Shown piece by piece: positions 62,732 through 64,000 of a stretch of DNA of 64,000 nucleotides (position 1 is its first letter; each line of letters opens with the position of its first letter). The stretch is from Fibrobacter sp. (lineage in GTDB: Bacteria > Fibrobacterota > Fibrobacteria > Fibrobacterales > Fibrobacteraceae). The stretch covers positions 1-64,000 of the forward strand of contig JAFPWY010000007.1 in the NCBI GenBank assembly GCA_017412605.1, in the 5' to 3' direction. Made by a program: the position numbers and the translations under genes. The notes below the pieces were generated by a model. The model was not told where the DNA came from and ran no database searches. It worked only from the letters and a program-made list of their open reading frames with translations.

Positions 62732-63766
62732 ATGAACCAGACAACAAATAAAAAACATAGCCGGATTGCTTTGGCATTCCTTTTCACTCTCGTCTGTGCC
62801 GCATCTGCTTTTGCCGCAGACAAGATTTCCATCGGTTACCTCTCTTCTACGGGTCAGGGAAAATTCTTCATCGCTAAAGATGCCGGCATCTTCGAGAAGA
62901 ACGGACTTGACGTGACCCTAGTGGAATTCTCGAATTCCGGTGACGGCATCGCCGCGGTCCGCGCGGGCAAACTCGACGCCGGTGCATTCGGTTCTCTCGC
63001 TCCGCTCATCCACATTGCACAAGGCGCAGACATCCGCGTCATTGGCGGTATCATGGGTGGCGACCAGGCTGTCATTACGCGCAAGGAAAACGCTGGCTCC
63101 GTCAAGAAGTTGAGCGATCTCAAGGGCAAGAAAATCGCGACGATTCGCTTGGGTACTGCCGATGCAATCGTTCGTGGCGGCCTCAAGAAAGAAGGCATCG
63201 ACTGGCACAAAGACGTGGCCATCGTGGAACTCAAGAATCCGCCTGCAGTAATCGAAGCTGTAAAGAACGGCAGCGTGTACGCAGGCGTCACTTGGGGTCC
63301 GCACGACCTCCGCGCCGAAGAAGCGGGCCTTTCCGTGGTGCTTCGCAGTAAGGACATCAATCCGGGCCACATCTGCTGCCGCCTGATTGCCTCGCTCCGC
63401 AAGATTGACGGTCGCGAAGATGTTTATAAGCGCTTGGTCAAGTCGCTAATCGAAGCCGAAGAACTGGTGCAAAATGACCACAAGAAGAGCGTGGAAATTA
63501 TTGCCAAGTGGATCAAGCTCGACACAGCCCTTGTCAACAAGGCGTTCTACAGCGGTCATGTCACGCAAGATACCGATCCGAACGTGAAGGGCGTCGAATT
63601 CTTCTGGGATTTCTTGAAGGATGCTGAATTCATCAAGTCCGACAAGAAGGTCGCTGAATATGTGCGTACCGACTTCTACCAGAAAGCCATCGCAGAACTC
63701 CGCAAGCAAAAGCCGAATTCCGAGTTCTACGCGAACGCTGAAAAAATATTCAAGTCCAGAAACTAG
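62732..63766 (+). CDS. SsuA/NMT1-like periplasmic substrate-binding protein
   Basis: A 344-residue binding protein of the nitrate/sulfonate/taurine (SsuA/TauA/NMT1) superfamily. The signal peptide ends AASAFAA. DKISIGYLSSTGQGKFFIAKDAGIFEKNGL is split across typical SsuA strand-helix elements; EFSNSGDGIAAVRAGKLDAG, LKGKKIATIRLGTAD and AGVTWGPHDLRAEEAG follow. A Cys pair, GHICCRL, is in the second lobe. GGGAGATTTACA precedes the ATG. It works with the ATPase 12 bases downstream; the permease is presumably beyond the window. Confidence 0.88.
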   Translation: MNQTTNKKHSRIALAFLFTLVCAASAFAADKISIGYLSSTGQGKFFIAKDAGIFEKNGLDVTLVEFSNSGDGIAAVRAGKLDAGAFGSLAPLIHIAQGADIRVIGGIMGGDQAVITRKENAGSVKKLSDLKGKKIATIRLGTADAIVRGGLKKEGIDWHKDVAIVELKNPPAVIEAVKNGSVYAGVTWGPHDLRAEEAGLSVVLRSKDINPGHICCRLIASLRKIDGREDVYKRLVKSLIEAEELVQNDHKKSVEIIAKWIKLDTALVNKAFYSGHVTQDTDPNVKGVEFFWDFLKDAEFIKSDKKVAEYVRTDFYQKAIAELRKQKPNSEFYANAEKIFKSRN

Positions 63767-63778
63767 AGGTGAGACAAC

Positions 63779-64000
63779 ATGAGTCAAACGCAAAGTGGTT
63801 TTGAAGCGACGAATCTCGGTTTTTCTTACGATGGCAAGGCCATCCTGAAAGACATCAACTTGAAAATAAATCAAGGTGAATTCGTGTGCCTGCTGGGCGA
63901 AAGTGGCAGCGGCAAAACCACCTTGCTGAATCTTTTCGCAGGCCTCACCAAACCAAATGAAGGGCGAATCTCCTGGAACGGAAAGGAAATCGAAAAGCCT
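63779..64000 (+). CDS. SsuB/TauB-like ABC importer ATPase, cut by window edge
   Basis: Only the first 74 codons are visible. They give the N-terminal strand GFEATNLGFSYDGKAILKDI and Walker A GESGSGKTT. The class (nitrate/sulfonate/taurine importer ATPase) is assigned from the neighbouring binding protein and the Walker A context. GAGGTGAGACAAC precedes the ATG. Confidence 0.88.
   Translation, partial: MSQTQSGFEATNLGFSYDGKAILKDINLKINQGEFVCLLGESGSGKTTLLNLFAGLTKPNEGRISWNGKEIEKP

Overview
The window looks like chromosomal DNA of a Fibrobacter-type anaerobe (Fibrobacterota). The grounds are a FISUMP-domain (Fib_succ_major) lipoprotein, a TIGR02147-type transcriptional regulator (a Fibrobacter paralogous family), secreted GH5 and PL9 polysaccharidases with serine-rich linkers and type IX-like C-terminal sorting tails, many lipoproteins, and a double-membrane housekeeping set (yidC, Mla-type transporter, porin). 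No rRNA, tRNA, CRISPR array or insertion sequence was found by eye.

Layout. 1-9.3 kb: ileS (cut by the window edge), a sugar:H+ symporter, azlCD, a large GH5 cellulase and a small secreted protein. 9.4-19.3 kb: mltG, then a minus-strand operon with an ABC-2 exporter, two PilT-like ATPases of which one has a degenerate Walker A, and a patatin-like/beta-barrel protein, then an AspT-type transporter. 19.3-28.2 kb: a FISUMP lipoprotein, a GGGP-synthase-like enzyme, an 800-bp non-coding leader, a regulator-lipoprotein-trmB overlap operon, and an M6 protease. 28.3-38.9 kb: a dense plus-strand block of hisEG, EAL-HDOD, recR, ysxC, mlaEF, pyrC, plsC, rnr and a RgpF-like protein. 40-42.7 kb: rpmH-rnpA-yidD-yidC; rnpA appears to start at AUA. 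42.8-50.2 kb: a RhlE helicase gene with an internal deletion, alkD, a BASS transporter, a radical SAM/pyridoxal-kinase/CytX group and a PL9 pectate lyase.

The most interesting part is 50.4-64.0 kb. It holds an O-acetylhomoserine sulfhydrylase (MetY type), an FtsX/LolD/DUF4418 ABC module, a LysR regulator, a NifX-like protein and NifB on the minus strand. Divergent from these is a complete NifH/NifD/NifK-like operon followed by a DcaP-like porin, a sulfonate/nitrate-type substrate-binding protein and its ABC ATPase. The NifD-like subunit keeps the P-cluster and cofactor-ligand positions. It replaces the residues equivalent to the catalytic His195 and Gln191 of Mo-nitrogenase with Phe and Trp. 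No nifEN lies in the window. The context (NifB only, methionine synthesis from thiols, sulfur-type uptake, LysR) fits a methylthio-alkane-reductase-like sulfur-salvage system better than N2 fixation. That assignment is inference.

Around this cluster are apparently undescribed elements: a 13-codon Cys-x2-Cys mini-ORF followed by a roughly 110-nt RNA with nested and competing stems before the porin gene, three copies of ACCTAGCG between nifB and nifH, and a well-initiated 35-codon ORF ahead of metY.
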